This document shows, piece by piece, positions 17,999 to 27,735 of a stretch of 64,000 nt of DNA. The translations under genes were made by a program, and so were the position numbers. How positions within the stretch are numbered: the stretch's first letter is position 1; each line of letters opens with the position of its first letter. The stretch covers positions 1 to 64,000 of the forward strand of contig CACKRO010000003.1 of the NCBI GenBank assembly GCA_902602695.1. Direction: 5' to 3'. Under the pieces are notes generated by a model. The model had not been told where the DNA came from and searched no databases. It was given only the letters and a program-made list of their open reading frames with translations. The stretch is from an uncultured Alphaproteobacteria bacterium (GTDB lineage: Bacteria > Pseudomonadota > Alphaproteobacteria > HIMB59 > GCA-002718135).

Positions 17999-19291
17999 AT
18001 GGACAAGAATAGAAAAGTACACCAATTTAAAAATCCTGTCCTTAACTGGATAGAATTTCGTCTACCAATTATTTCTTATTTCAAAAAAGAATATGGTGAT
18101 TATCCAATGCCTAAAAATTGTAATTATTTTTGGAGTTTTGGTGCATTAGCAACAATTACACTTGTTACTATGATAGTAAGTGGAATTTTTCTTGCAATGA
18201 ATTACACACCGCACACCGATATGGCTTTTGATAGTGTTGAAAGAATAATGCGAGATGTCAATTATGGCTGGTTAATGCGATACATCCATTCTAATGGTGC
18301 AGCCTTTTTCTTCATTATCGTTTACATTCATATAGTAAGAGCAATGTATTTTGGTTCTTACAAATATCCAAGAGAGCTTAATTGGATTTTAGGTGTATTC
18401 ATTTTTTTATTAATGATGGCAACGTCTTTTCTTGGTTACACATTACCATGGGGACAAATGTCTTATTGGGGAGCAACAGTTATAACTAATTTGTTTAGCG
18501 CTATACCATTTATTGGTGAGGGATTAAAAACATGGCTTCTTGGTGATTACAATGTTGGAAATGCTACTTTAAACCGTTTCTTTGCTCTTCATTACGTTTT
18601 ACCATTTGTTATTTTTGGTGTCGTAGGTTTGCACGTCGCCGCCGTTCATGTTCATGGCTCAAATAACCCTGATGGGATCGATATTAAAACTAATAACGAC
18701 TCAGTAAACTTTTTTCCATACATGCTAATTAAAGATACAGTGGCTATGTGTGCTTTTGGTGTTGCTATTTCTGCAGTAATATTCTTTGGGCCGAATCTTA
18801 TGGCTGAAGTTGATAATTATATTCCAGCAGATCCACTTGTTACCCCAGCTCACATTGTTCCAAACTGGTATCTTGCACCTTTTTACGCAATTTTAAGAGC
18901 AGTACCCGACAAATTGGGAGGAGTTCTTTTAATGTTTGGTGCGATAGTAATTCTATTTGTTCTACCTTGGTTAGATAGATCAAAAGTAAGAAGCTGTAAC
19001 TATAGACCAATATATAAGTGGTTTATGATGGGCTTTTTTGTTAATTTTTTCGCATTAGGTTATGTTGGTATGCTTCCTGCTGAAGGTTTATATCTTTTAA
19101 TTGCAAGAGTGGGTTTACTTTACTACTTTGGTTTTTTCTTTATTATCACACCATTTGTTGGTTGGATAGAGAAGCCAAGTAAGTTACCGCTCAGTATTAG
19201 TGATGTTTATGCTAAAAATATAGCCCCTAATATTGGTGGAGGAGAAAAAGGAATGCCTGCACCAGCAATGCAAAAAGATACCAATCTATAA
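17999..19291 (+). CDS. petB: Cytochrome b subunit PetB with PNWY motif
   Basis: A 430-residue cytochrome b, the b-fused (non-split) form, with eight predicted helices. Heme ligands are in RYIHSNGAAFFF / VYIHIVRAMYF and in ALHYVLPF / GLHVAAVHVHG. At the Qo site the segment reads PNWY (residues 288-291) where nearly all alphaproteobacterial enzymes have PEWY, so the glutamate thought to carry protons from ubiquinol is replaced by asparagine. It sits between petA and petC in the bc1 operon; its stop overlaps the petC start. Confidence 0.96.
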   Translation: MDKNRKVHQFKNPVLNWIEFRLPIISYFKKEYGDYPMPKNCNYFWSFGALATITLVTMIVSGIFLAMNYTPHTDMAFDSVERIMRDVNYGWLMRYIHSNGAAFFFIIVYIHIVRAMYFGSYKYPRELNWILGVFIFLLMMATSFLGYTLPWGQMSYWGATVITNLFSAIPFIGEGLKTWLLGDYNVGNATLNRFFALHYVLPFVIFGVVGLHVAAVHVHGSNNPDGIDIKTNNDSVNFFPYMLIKDTVAMCAFGVAISAVIFFGPNLMAEVDNYIPADPLVTPAHIVPNWYLAPFYAILRAVPDKLGGVLLMFGAIVILFVLPWLDRSKVRSCNYRPIYKWFMMGFFVNFFALGYVGMLPAEGLYLLIARVGLLYYFGFFFIITPFVGWIEKPSKLPLSISDVYAKNIAPNIGGGEKGMPAPAMQKDTNL

Positions 19292-20040
19292 TGCGCCTAT
19301 TACTTATTATTTTTCTATTCATCTCATCAAATATATTTGCCGCAGAAATGAGTACTGAAAAAATGCCAAAACACGATTGGTCTTTTAAAGGTGTAACAGG
19401 AACTTTTGATAGAGCCGCAATTCAAAGAGGTTACAAAGTCTACAGAGAAGTATGTGCTGGATGTCATTCAATGAAACTACTTTACTACAGAGATCTTATC
19501 GACGTTGGCTTTTCTGAAGCTCAAGTAAAAGTAATTGCTTCTGAATATACTGTTATAGACGGTCCAAACGATGATGGTGAAATGTTTGAAAGGCCAGCTA
19601 GACCAGCAGACAGATTTGTTAATCCATATGCTAATGATAATGAAGCAAGAGCAAATAATAATGGAGCTTATCCTCCTGATTTAAGTGTAATTACAAAAGC
19701 TAGAAAATATGGAGTTGATTATATTTACAACTTGCTTCTAGGATATGTTGAGCCTCCAAAGGGAATGGAGGTCGGTAATGGAATGTGGTACAATAAATGG
19801 ATGGCTGGAAATCAAATAGCTATGCCAGCACCCATTGCAGATGGAAGTGTAGATTATGATGATGGCACAGATAATAATGCACAACAGTTATCAGCTGACG
19901 TAACTCATTTTCTTCATTGGGCCGCTGAACCAGAAATGGAAGAAAGAAAAAATCTAGGAATTAAAGTAATATTATTCTTTATTATTCTTGGAACGATTGT
20001 GTACTTAGCAAAAAATAGACTCTGGCGAGATGTTACCTAG
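19291..20040 (+). CDS. petC: Cytochrome c1 subunit PetC
   Basis: A 249-residue cytochrome c1. A signal peptide runs to about residue 17, the heme motif is CAGCH, the methionine ligand lies in a late IAMPAPI segment, and a C-terminal helix (KVILFFIILGTIVYLA) anchors it to the inner membrane with the domain in the periplasm. It receives electrons from the Rieske protein. Its end overlaps the convergent ychF by four bases. Confidence 0.95.
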   Translation: MRLLLIIFLFISSNIFAAEMSTEKMPKHDWSFKGVTGTFDRAAIQRGYKVYREVCAGCHSMKLLYYRDLIDVGFSEAQVKVIASEYTVIDGPNDDGEMFERPARPADRFVNPYANDNEARANNNGAYPPDLSVITKARKYGVDYIYNLLLGYVEPPKGMEVGNGMWYNKWMAGNQIAMPAPIADGSVDYDDGTDNNAQQLSADVTHFLHWAAEPEMEERKNLGIKVILFFIILGTIVYLAKNRLWRDVT

Positions 20041-21137
20041 ACATTAAATAAAAAGTTCATTACATCACCATCTTTGACGATATAATCCTTACCTTCCTGT
20101 CTTAATTTGCCTGAATCTCTACTTCCGGCATCACCATTATTTTCCACATAGTCGTTATAAGAAACGGTCTCCGCTCTTATAAAACCTTTTTCAAAATCAG
20201 TGTGAATTTTTCCAGCAGCTTGTGGTGCAAATGTTTCCCTTTTTATTGTCCAGGATCTTGTTTCTTTTGGACCACAAGTAAAATAGTTAATTAAACCCAA
20301 AAGATCATATCCTGATTTTATTACTTTATTCAATGTAGTTTGATCTAAATTAAGCTCTTTAAGAAATTCAAGTTTTTCTTCCTCATTATCTAATTCTGCT
20401 ATTTGTGCTTCAATTGATGCAGATATTAAAACTACAGAATGATTATTTTTTTTAGCAAACTCGATGACTTTTTTTGATAATTCGTTTCCGGAGTGAATAG
20501 ATTCTTCATCTACATTACATATGTACATAGTAGGCTTTAGACTAATTAAGTTAAGACTATTTACAAAGTCAATTTCATTACTCGCAAACTCATCAATTTT
20601 TAATATGCTATTAGCATCTAGCATTTGTAAGATTTTATTTATTATATCAAATTGATTTTTAGTTTCTTTGTCATTTGCTTTTAATTTTTTTTCTAAACTA
20701 GTTTTTTTATTATTTAAGCTTTCAAGATCAGCCAATTGTAATTCTAAATTTATTGTTTCAATATCATCTATTGGGTCAATTTTTGATGATACATGAGTGA
20801 TATTTGTATCTTCAAAACATCTAACAACATGAGCTATTGCATCAACTTCTCTAACATGTCCTAAAAATTTATTTCCTAACCCCTCTCCTTGTGATGCTCC
20901 TTTTACTAATCCTGCAATATCAACAAAATCCATAAAAGAAGGAATTATTTTTTCACTTTTTCCAATGATTGCAAGTTTATCTAATCTACCATCAGGTACT
21001 GCAACTCTGCCTATATTTGGTTCTATAGTTGCAAATGGATAATTTGCAGCCTCAGCTTTATTTGATTGGGTTAGGGCATTAAATAAAGTAGATTTACCAA
21101 CATTTGGTAATCCAACTATCCCGCACTTAAATCCCAT
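20037..21137 (-). CDS. ychF: Redox-regulated ATPase YchF
   Basis: A 366-residue Obg-like P-loop protein. G1 is [14 protein letters not shown], G3 is [17 protein letters not shown], and the altered G4 region favours ATP over GTP. The C-terminal TGS domain ([17 protein letters not shown] to [21 protein letters not shown]) is intact. It associates with ribosomes and the stress response. It lies two bases downstream of pth. Confidence 0.95.
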   Translation of the reverse strand: [366 protein letters not shown]

Positions 21138-21139
21138 AA

Positions 21140-21700
21140 TTAATTTTGCTCATTTATTTTTGTTAAAAAAAGAGGAATATCTGAAAATATTAATTCAATA
21201 TTATTAATCATTATATCAACCTTTTTATTTATTATTTCTTCTTCTGACTTTAAAAATTTATTTAAAACATAACTTGAAACTAAATCTTTATGTCCCGGAT
21301 GATTAATTCCAACACGTATTCTAAAATAATTTTCCCCTATAAATTGGTCAATACTTTCCAATCCATTATGACCTCCATTTCCACCACCTTGTTTTATTTT
21401 TACTTTCGATAATTCTAAGTCAAGATCATCATGGATAACAAAAGTATGGTCTATTTTTATTTTATAAAAATTTACAATTTCTGAAACAGCTTTTCCAGAT
21501 AAATTCATAAATGTGAGAGGTTTTAACACAAAGATTTTTTGATTATTAATCACACCTGAATATAATTCTTTTATTTTATCTTCTTTGATCTTATCTAAAT
21601 TAAAATGTGAGATTATATTATCCGCTAAATGGAAACCTACATTATGTCTGGTATTTTTATATTTTACACCTGGGTTCCCAAGTCCACAAATTAAAAACAT
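21140..21700 (-). CDS. pth: Peptidyl-tRNA hydrolase Pth
   Basis: A 186-residue Pth1 enzyme that recycles peptidyl-tRNA. The motifs GLGNPGVKYKNTRHNVGF (catalytic His), LTFMNLSGKAV, IHDDLDL and GGGNGGHNGLESI are all present in order. It lies between rplY and ychF, the order common in Proteobacteria. Confidence 0.96.
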   Translation of the reverse strand: MFLICGLGNPGVKYKNTRHNVGFHLADNIISHFNLDKIKEDKIKELYSGVINNQKIFVLKPLTFMNLSGKAVSEIVNFYKIKIDHTFVIHDDLDLELSKVKIKQGGGNGGHNGLESIDQFIGENYFRIRVGINHPGHKDLVSSYVLNKFLKSEEEIINKKVDIMINNIELIFSDIPLFLTKINEQN

Positions 21701-21721
21701 ATAATGAAGTATAAAGTAAAG

Positions 21722-22399
21722 TTACTTAGATTCTTTGTTTTCTTCTTTATTATCAGAAGATTCTTCTTTCTTATCCTCTGATTTTTCTCCGGCACCTTCT
21801 GCTGCACCTTCTTCAGTTATTTCTTCAGTTTTAGCTTCAACTTCTACAGTTGGTGGAACTAAAGTAGCTATTACAAAATCTCTATCAGATATAGTAGGAG
21901 CAACTCCTTCAGGTAGTTGAATATTACTAATTTTAACTGCATCACCTATTTCACTTTCAATTAAATCGAATTCTAATTTGCTAGGTATATTATTTGCATT
22001 ACATGTTAGTTCGACTAATCTTCTAACAGTATTTAAAACCCCACCTTTTTTCAAACCAGGACATTTATCTTGATTCAAAAACTCAACAGGAATTTCAACA
22101 TTTACCTTAGTATTTTCTTGAACTCTTAGAAAGTCAAAATGTATAAGTCGATCACTAACAGGGTGATATTGTAACTGTTTAGGAAGTATTTTTTCTTTTT
22201 TCCCATCAACATCAAGATCAATGATAGTAGAATAAAAAGAACCAGTTCCCATTAATTTTTTGAGTATTTTATCATCTAAGGCAATTTTTTTTGGTTCAGT
22301 TCCTTTACCGTATATAATTCCAGGAACTAATCCCTTCATTAAAAGACTATTATTTGAACCAATATCTTTATTTCTTTCAATTGCTTTAAAATCACTCAT
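21722..22399 (-). CDS. rplY: Large ribosomal subunit protein bL25 (CTC form)
   Basis: A 225-residue bL25 with the N-terminal 5S-rRNA-binding domain (VPGIIYGKGTEPKKIAL), the C-terminal beta domain found in the long CTC form, and a strongly acidic tail rich in Glu and Lys (about residues 190-225). It is in the usual prs-rplY-pth order and stands 12 bases downstream of prs. Confidence 0.94.
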   Translation of the reverse strand: MSDFKAIERNKDIGSNNSLLMKGLVPGIIYGKGTEPKKIALDDKILKKLMGTGSFYSTIIDLDVDGKKEKILPKQLQYHPVSDRLIHFDFLRVQENTKVNVEIPVEFLNQDKCPGLKKGGVLNTVRRLVELTCNANNIPSKLEFDLIESEIGDAVKISNIQLPEGVAPTISDRDFVIATLVPPTVEVEAKTEEITEEGAAEGAGEKSEDKKEESSDNKEENKESK

Positions 22400-22410
22400 A
22401 AAATAAAATT

Positions 22411-23346
22411 TTAATCGAAAAGAGCAGACACTGAAGTATCAGTGTTAATCCTTTTAATCGCATCACCCATTAAAGGAGCGATACTAATATGTCTAATGTT
22501 TTTTGTGCTTTTTACCTCTTTTGAAGGCTCAATTGTATCTGTTAACACCAATTCTTTTATGCTTGAATTTTCAATCTTTTTTAGCGCATCTCCAGATAAT
22601 ACACCGTGAACAATATAAGAATAAATTTCTTTAGCCCCATTTTTACTCAGAGCTTCAGCAGCATTACATAACGTGCCTGCAGAGTCAGCTATATCATCTA
22701 GTAAGATACAAGTTTTATCTTTTACATCTCCGATAATATTCATTACTTCAGACTCACCAGCCTTTTCTCTTCTTTTATCAGCAATTGCTAGTCCAGCCTC
22801 TAATCTCTTAGCAAATGCTCTAGCTCTTACAACACCACCAACATCAGGTGAAGCAACAACTAAATCTTTGTTTCCATTAAATCTTTCTTTAACATCATCG
22901 ATTATCGGTCTTACAGAAAAAATATTATCTAAAGGAATGTCAAAAAAACCTTGAATTTGACCAGCATGCAAATCCATTGTTAAAACCCTATCAGCGCCCG
23001 CGGATGTAATTAAATTTGCTACAAGTTTGGCAGTAATTGGCGTTCTAGGTCCAGTCTTTCTATCTTGTCTTGCATATCCATAATATGGGATGACAGCAGT
23101 AATCCTTTTTGCCGAACCTCTTCTTGCAGCATCAATTGTAATTAAAAGTTCCATTAAATGGTCATTTGCTGGATGTGATGTGGATTGAATAATAAAAACA
23201 TCTTCACCTCTAATATTTTCATTTATTTCGACGAATATTTCTCTATCATTAAAAGTTCTAACAGAGGCATCTGCTAATGGGACATCAATATGTTTAGAAA
23301 TTTTATTTGCTAGAGATTTGCTGCTATTACAAGCGATTATTTTCAT
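22411..23346 (-). CDS. prs: Ribose-phosphate pyrophosphokinase Prs
   Basis: A 311-residue PRPP synthetase, normal length for class I. It carries the ATP-site [15 protein letters not shown], the metal site [12 protein letters not shown] and the PRPP-binding loop [15 protein letters not shown] feeds nucleotide, histidine and NAD synthesis. It is the first gene of the prs-rplY-pth-ychF run. Confidence 0.97.
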   Translation of the reverse strand: MKIIACNSSKSLANKISKHIDVPLADASVRTFNDREIFVEINENIRGEDVFIIQSTSHPANDHLMELLITIDAARRGSAKRITAVIPYYGYARQDRKTGPRTPITAKLVANLITSAGADRVLTMDLHAGQIQGFFDIPLDNIFSVRPIIDDVKERFNGNKDLVVASPDVGGVVRARAFAKRLEAGLAIADKRREKAGESEVMNIIGDVKDKTCILLDDIADSAGTLCNAAEALSKNGAKEIYSYIVHGVLSGDALKKIENSSIKELVLTDTIEPSKEVKSTKNIRHISIAPLMGDAIKRINTDTSVSALFD

Positions 23347-23393
23347 ATAATCTAATTAATTACTATATTAGAATAATAATAGATCAACTAAAA

Positions 23394-24158
23394 TTAATCA
23401 CTAAATGCAATGATATTAAGCATTCTTCCAGTATCTTTAAATTTTTGTGATTCCCTACGATGGCTAAAAAAAACTCTCTTATTTGAGAAGGTATCTTTGT
23501 TAATATTATATATATTTTTAATACCCAATTCCTTAAATTGATGGTTAATCAATCTTCTTAAATTAAATAAATCTTTGTCTTTATTTTTGTATTTGAAGAA
23601 AATAGAGTATTCTTTATTTTTGCTTATAAATTTACTTTTAAAGTCTTTTGATACTTCAAAGTTTTTAAAGCTCAAACAAGGACCAATAAGAACGACAATA
23701 TTTTTTTTATTTATTTTTTGCTTAACAAAATATTCTATACCTTTAGCAGCTATATTTTTTAATGCACCTCTCCAGCCTGAATGAAGAGCGCAAATATATC
23801 TTTTATTTTTATCAAAAATAAAAATTGGACAGCAATCTGCTGTTAAAACCCCTAAAGCAATTTGTTTATTGCTAGTAATTAACCCATCTCCAGAATATTT
23901 TTTACCTATATTTTTTTTATTAATTTCTACAATCTTGTTGGAGTGTATTTGACTAATAAATTTAATATTTTTTTTGATATTTAAATTTTTTAGACAAATA
24001 TCAATATTTTTATTTATATTTATTTTAGTATCTTTGCGGTTTAAGCTACAGTTTAGTGAATAGTTTTCTTTTTTTGACACTCCACCATTTCTAGTAAAAA
24101 AACCAGCTCTAACAAAAGACTTAATTTTTGCATGTGTAAAATAATTTTTAGTAATCAT
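23394..24158 (-). CDS. pgeF: Peptidoglycan editing factor PgeF (YfiH/laccase domain)
   Basis: A 254-residue COG1496 protein. The family's metal-site motifs are present: the early IHSNKI, TADCCPIF with two Cys, and CALHSGWRGAL with His; the C-terminal FFSHRRESQKF segment carries another signature. Members act as purine nucleoside phosphorylases or as editing factors that keep serine out of the peptidoglycan stem. It overlaps the MidA-like gene by four bases. Confidence 0.9.
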   Translation of the reverse strand: MITKNYFTHAKIKSFVRAGFFTRNGGVSKKENYSLNCSLNRKDTKININKNIDICLKNLNIKKNIKFISQIHSNKIVEINKKNIGKKYSGDGLITSNKQIALGVLTADCCPIFIFDKNKRYICALHSGWRGALKNIAAKGIEYFVKQKINKKNIVVLIGPCLSFKNFEVSKDFKSKFISKNKEYSIFFKYKNKDKDLFNLRRLINHQFKELGIKNIYNINKDTFSNKRVFFSHRRESQKFKDTGRMLNIIAFSD

Positions 24159-25207
24159 AAGTTAGAAACAACAAGACACTTAAATAAGTTTCCCATTCTA
24201 TCAACATTAATTAATCTATCCACTTCTTCATCTAATAAATTTTTATTTAAATTTGAATTTTTAGTTAGCAATTTTTTCTTTCGTTCTAATATTCCATATT
24301 TTATTAAAAAATCTCTTTGTGAAACAAATTCGTTGATTTGTAATTTGTTTTGTTTTGCTATTTCAATTAATTCATTGAAATTTACATGACTCGAAATATC
24401 TTGTTGGCCTATATTCTCAAATATACTGGTTTTTTTATGATTATATATTGCTTGTAACGTGAAGTTTTTTATTTTCTTATTATATCCATAATCAATTAAA
24501 ATACATATACCTCTATTTTTTTTTAGATATTTACAAATTTGCTCAAAGTATTTATTTCTTGAATAAGAAACTTCATAAATTTTTTGTTTTTTGTATTCAC
24601 TTAAATAATCTAATATTTTTTTACTAATTACTCGTTTATTTATAGAATAATATTTACTCTCCTTTTCATTAAATTTTACATATTTTTCAAACCAATGATT
24701 ATTATCATATAAAAATTGCCTTACAGGGAAACAGTCAAAAAATTCATTTGAATATATTATTGATGGCAGTTTAGATCTGAAATTTAAAGCTTTAGACCAT
24801 CTAATTTTTGATTGTTTAAAATAATTTAAATTCTTTTTTTGTATTTCTTTTAATTCTTTATTTATTTCTATTAAATTAACATCAGCATTTTCAAAAAAGT
24901 TAGGAAGTATCTGTGCAGTTCTTTCTATATCTTTAAATAAGGTCCCATTTCCTGGGCCTAATTCAATTAAATTAAATTTTGAGCTAATTTTTTCTTTCCA
25001 ATGATAAACTAAATATACACCAATAATTTCTCCAAACATTTGTGAAATTTCCGGAGATGTAACAAAGTCAAATTTTCTTCCTATGGGTTTTTTCCTTAAG
25101 TAATAACCATTAGTTGCAAAAAGAGTCAATTCTATAAATTTATCTAAACGAAAATTTTTTTTATTATTAAGAAGTTTTATTTTATTAATTTTTCTTTTGC
25201 TTAACAT
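24155..25207 (-). CDS. MidA/NDUFAF7-like SAM-dependent methyltransferase
   Basis: A 350-residue COG1565 methyltransferase. The first half contains GYYLRKKPIGRKFDFVTSPEISQMFGE and the SAM-binding ELGPGNGTLFKDI, and later SNEFFDCFPVRQF and ILIDYGY. The mitochondrial homologue NDUFAF7 methylates an arginine in complex I; the bacterial role is inferred from that family. The gene sits between lgt (23-base overlap) and pgeF, a conserved alphaproteobacterial order. The coding strand is notably rich in Lys, Asn and Ile. Confidence 0.9.
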   Translation of the reverse strand: MLSKRKINKIKLLNNKKNFRLDKFIELTLFATNGYYLRKKPIGRKFDFVTSPEISQMFGEIIGVYLVYHWKEKISSKFNLIELGPGNGTLFKDIERTAQILPNFFENADVNLIEINKELKEIQKKNLNYFKQSKIRWSKALNFRSKLPSIIYSNEFFDCFPVRQFLYDNNHWFEKYVKFNEKESKYYSINKRVISKKILDYLSEYKKQKIYEVSYSRNKYFEQICKYLKKNRGICILIDYGYNKKIKNFTLQAIYNHKKTSIFENIGQQDISSHVNFNELIEIAKQNKLQINEFVSQRDFLIKYGILERKKKLLTKNSNLNKNLLDEEVDRLINVDRMGNLFKCLVVSNL

Positions 25208-25976
25208 TTTGAATTATTAATATTCCAAAAATAAAAAAAGGTATACATAGTATTTGACCCATCGATATAAAATTAAAAAATAACCCTAGGTGCAAATCCG
25301 GTTCTCTAACGTATTCAATTAAAAATCTAAATATGGAATAAAATATTAAGAATAGACCACTAATTGCTCCGTAAATTTTGTATTTTTTTATCTTATAAAA
25401 ATATATTAATAATATAAGAAATAAAATAATTCCCTCAAGAAAAGCCTCATATATTTGAGAAGGATGCCTTGGTATATTATCTATTGATGGATAAACAACT
25501 GATATATAAAAATCGGTTGGTCTACCTATTAACTCCGTATTAATAAAGTTTGCAATTCTTCCAAAGAATAATCCAATAGGAGCAACGATTGAAACTAAAT
25601 CTGATAGATAGAAAAAACTTTTTCTATTAATTTTTGCAAATATTAAAGTACTTACTATTATACCTGTCAATCCACCATGAAATGACATACCTCCATTCCA
25701 GATTTCAAATAGATAAAATGGATTAGTTAAAAATTCATTAAATTGATAAAAAATAACATAACCTGTTCGCCCCCCAATAATTACACCTAATACTGCCCAA
25801 ATAAGAAAGCTATCTATATTTTTATTACTGTATTGATTTCCATAAATTGTGTTTAATCTTTTAATAATATAAATCCCTATTAGAAATCCCAAGATATATG
25901 CTAAACTGTACCATCTTACCTCAATGAAACCGATTGATAAGATGATAGGATCTATTGATGGTTGAATAAAATTCAT
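25185..25976 (-). CDS. lgt: Prolipoprotein diacylglyceryl transferase Lgt
   Basis: A 263-residue inner-membrane enzyme with about seven helices that attaches diacylglycerol to the lipobox cysteine of prolipoproteins. Signature segments are RWYSLAYILGF, GGRTGYVIFY, WNGGMSFHGGL (catalytic His region), GRIANFINTELIGRPTD and RHPSQIYEA. It is the first gene of the lgt-midA-pgeF run and divergent from the UbiK-like gene with a 23-base gap. Confidence 0.96.
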   Translation of the reverse strand: MNFIQPSIDPIILSIGFIEVRWYSLAYILGFLIGIYIIKRLNTIYGNQYSNKNIDSFLIWAVLGVIIGGRTGYVIFYQFNEFLTNPFYLFEIWNGGMSFHGGLTGIIVSTLIFAKINRKSFFYLSDLVSIVAPIGLFFGRIANFINTELIGRPTDFYISVVYPSIDNIPRHPSQIYEAFLEGIILFLILLIYFYKIKKYKIYGAISGLFLIFYSIFRFLIEYVREPDLHLGLFFNFISMGQILCIPFFIFGILIIQNVKQKKN

Positions 25977-25999
25977 TTATCTATATTTAATATTATAAC

Positions 26000-26290
26000 A
26001 TGGTTGATAGAAACAAAATACTTTCCGATTTATCTAAATTTGCAGTTGATGCTATGAGCACTTTTTCAGGTGTTAAAGAGGAGATTGAAACAATTGTATC
26101 CTTACGAGTTAACAAAATTATAAAAAAAATGAATCTCGTTAAAAAAGATGAATTTGATGCACTGAAAAAAATGGTACAAAAAGTAATGATGGAAAATGAA
26201 AAATTAAAAAAAACATATTCAAGATCAGTAAAATCTAAGAAAAAAACAGTCAAAAAGAAAAAAACTATTAAAAAGAAATCAAAAAGGTAG
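26000..26290 (+). CDS. UbiK-family accessory factor (BMFP) with Lys-rich tail
   Basis: A 96-residue protein with the coiled-coil BMFP/DUF526 pattern: an amphipathic helix with DLSKFAVDAMSTF, then a KKDEFDALKKMVQKVM coiled coil. UbiK homologues help ubiquinone synthesis under oxygen or bind membranes. The last 25 or so residues are nearly all Lys with Ser/Thr, which is more basic than usual and could bind membrane or nucleic acid. It is divergent from lgt. Confidence 0.8.
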   Translation: MVDRNKILSDLSKFAVDAMSTFSGVKEEIETIVSLRVNKIIKKMNLVKKDEFDALKKMVQKVMMENEKLKKTYSRSVKSKKKTVKKKKTIKKKSKR

Positions 26291-26398
26291 GAATCCTCAA
26301 CTAATTCACATTTTTAATACATTTTTCCTTGCAAAATACGAGTTCATTTTAGTAATCAAGATATAGTACTAATTATATGTGCCATGACTACATAGTGT

Positions 26399-26887
26399 AT
26401 GGAAAATGAGAATATATTGTTAAATCCCATAGATATCATTGAAGATGTTATTCATCAAAAAAAATGGAATTTTAGTAGAGCTGCTGATCATGAATTAGTT
26501 GCTGAGATTGCATCCCATTGGTGCGCTTACAGATTATATTTTACATGGTCTGAAAATATTAATGCTCTAAGTTTTTCAATAACTTTTGATATTAAGTTTC
26601 CTGAAACTAAACTCAATAAGGCGTATGAACTGCTAGGACTTATAAATGAGAACTTATGGATTGGGCATTTTGATATAACAAGTAAAAATGGTATACCAGC
26701 TTTTAGACATACTTTATTATCAAATAATTCAACAGAATCATTGCACAAAAAATTTGAAGATCTTGTCGATATTGGAATTTATGAATGTGAAAAATTTTAT
26801 CCAAGTTTTCAACAGGTTCTCTTTGACGATATTCCCCCTAAAGAAGCTATAAAATTCTCTAATTTTGAAGTTATTGGTAGAGCTTAA
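26399..26887 (+). CDS. YbjN-domain protein
   Basis: A 162-residue protein of the YbjN family found in Alphaproteobacteria upstream of proC. It has a helical start (NPIDIIEDVIHQKKWNFSRA), the HWCAYRLYFTW strand and the NENLWIGHFDI segment, matching the alpha/beta fold also seen in type III secretion chaperones. The molecular role is unknown. proC follows after 32 bases and is probably co-transcribed. Confidence 0.85.
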   Translation: MENENILLNPIDIIEDVIHQKKWNFSRAADHELVAEIASHWCAYRLYFTWSENINALSFSITFDIKFPETKLNKAYELLGLINENLWIGHFDITSKNGIPAFRHTLLSNNSTESLHKKFEDLVDIGIYECEKFYPSFQQVLFDDIPPKEAIKFSNFEVIGRA

Positions 26888-26919
26888 ATTTTATAATAAA
26901 ACTGCTATATTATAAATAG

Positions 26920-27735
26920 ATGAAAAATATCTTATTAATCGGATGTGGTCACATGGGAGGATCTTTAATGTCCGGGTGGTCTAATTCTAAGAATTACAAC
27001 ATCAGTGTTATAGATAAAAAAAAATATTCAATTCTTAAAAATAGACATAGAAATAAGAAGATAAAAATTTTTAAATCAATTAATGATATAAACGAACAAA
27101 ACAATTTTGACTTTATAATATTTGCAACCCGACCTCTTGAATTAATAAATGTTTTTAAAGAATTGAAAAATGTAAATTTTAACAAAAAATCTATAGCAAT
27201 AAGTGTAATAGCTGGTAAAAAAACAGAAATTTTTAAAAATAATTTATTAAATATAAACAAAATTGTAAGAGTTATGCCAAACATGCCTGCTTTAATTGGA
27301 GAGGGTGTTCATTGTATCTATACAAACAAATCTATTAATAAAAAAGAAATTAAAGAGATCGATAAAATGTTCTCTTTGAGCGGCAAAACTCTTTTTTTCA
27401 ATAATGAAATTTTTATAGACAAAGCAACTGCTGTGTCAGGGAGTGGTCCAGGTTTTATATTTCAGTTAATTGATATTATGGAAAAATCTGCAATAAATTT
27501 AGGTTTTACCAAAAACATTGCTAAAACTTTAATTAATGAAACTTTTAGAGGTTCTTTAAATTTATTAAATTCTAATAATTTATCTGCTGAAAAAATGGTT
27601 GAAACTGTTGCAACTAGAGGAGGTACAACTGAAGCAGGAATTAAGAAAATGAAAATAAATAAAGTTGACAAAATTTTTAATCAAGTTTTTAACGCAGCAT
27701 ATACAAGGGCAAAACAACAAGGTAAAGGTAAGTGA
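26920..27735 (+). CDS. proC: Pyrroline-5-carboxylate reductase ProC
   Basis: A 271-residue enzyme that reduces pyrroline-5-carboxylate to proline with NAD(P)H. The N-terminal Rossmann motif is LIGCGHMGGSL, the RVMPNMPALIGEG segment follows, and the C-terminal proline-binding motif ATAVSGSGPGF is intact, with VATRGGTTEAG near the end. It overlaps the next gene by a GTGA junction. Confidence 0.95.
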   Translation: MKNILLIGCGHMGGSLMSGWSNSKNYNISVIDKKKYSILKNRHRNKKIKIFKSINDINEQNNFDFIIFATRPLELINVFKELKNVNFNKKSIAISVIAGKKTEIFKNNLLNINKIVRVMPNMPALIGEGVHCIYTNKSINKKEIKEIDKMFSLSGKTLFFNNEIFIDKATAVSGSGPGFIFQLIDIMEKSAINLGFTKNIAKTLINETFRGSLNLLNSNNLSAEKMVETVATRGGTTEAGIKKMKINKVDKIFNQVFNAAYTRAKQQGKGK

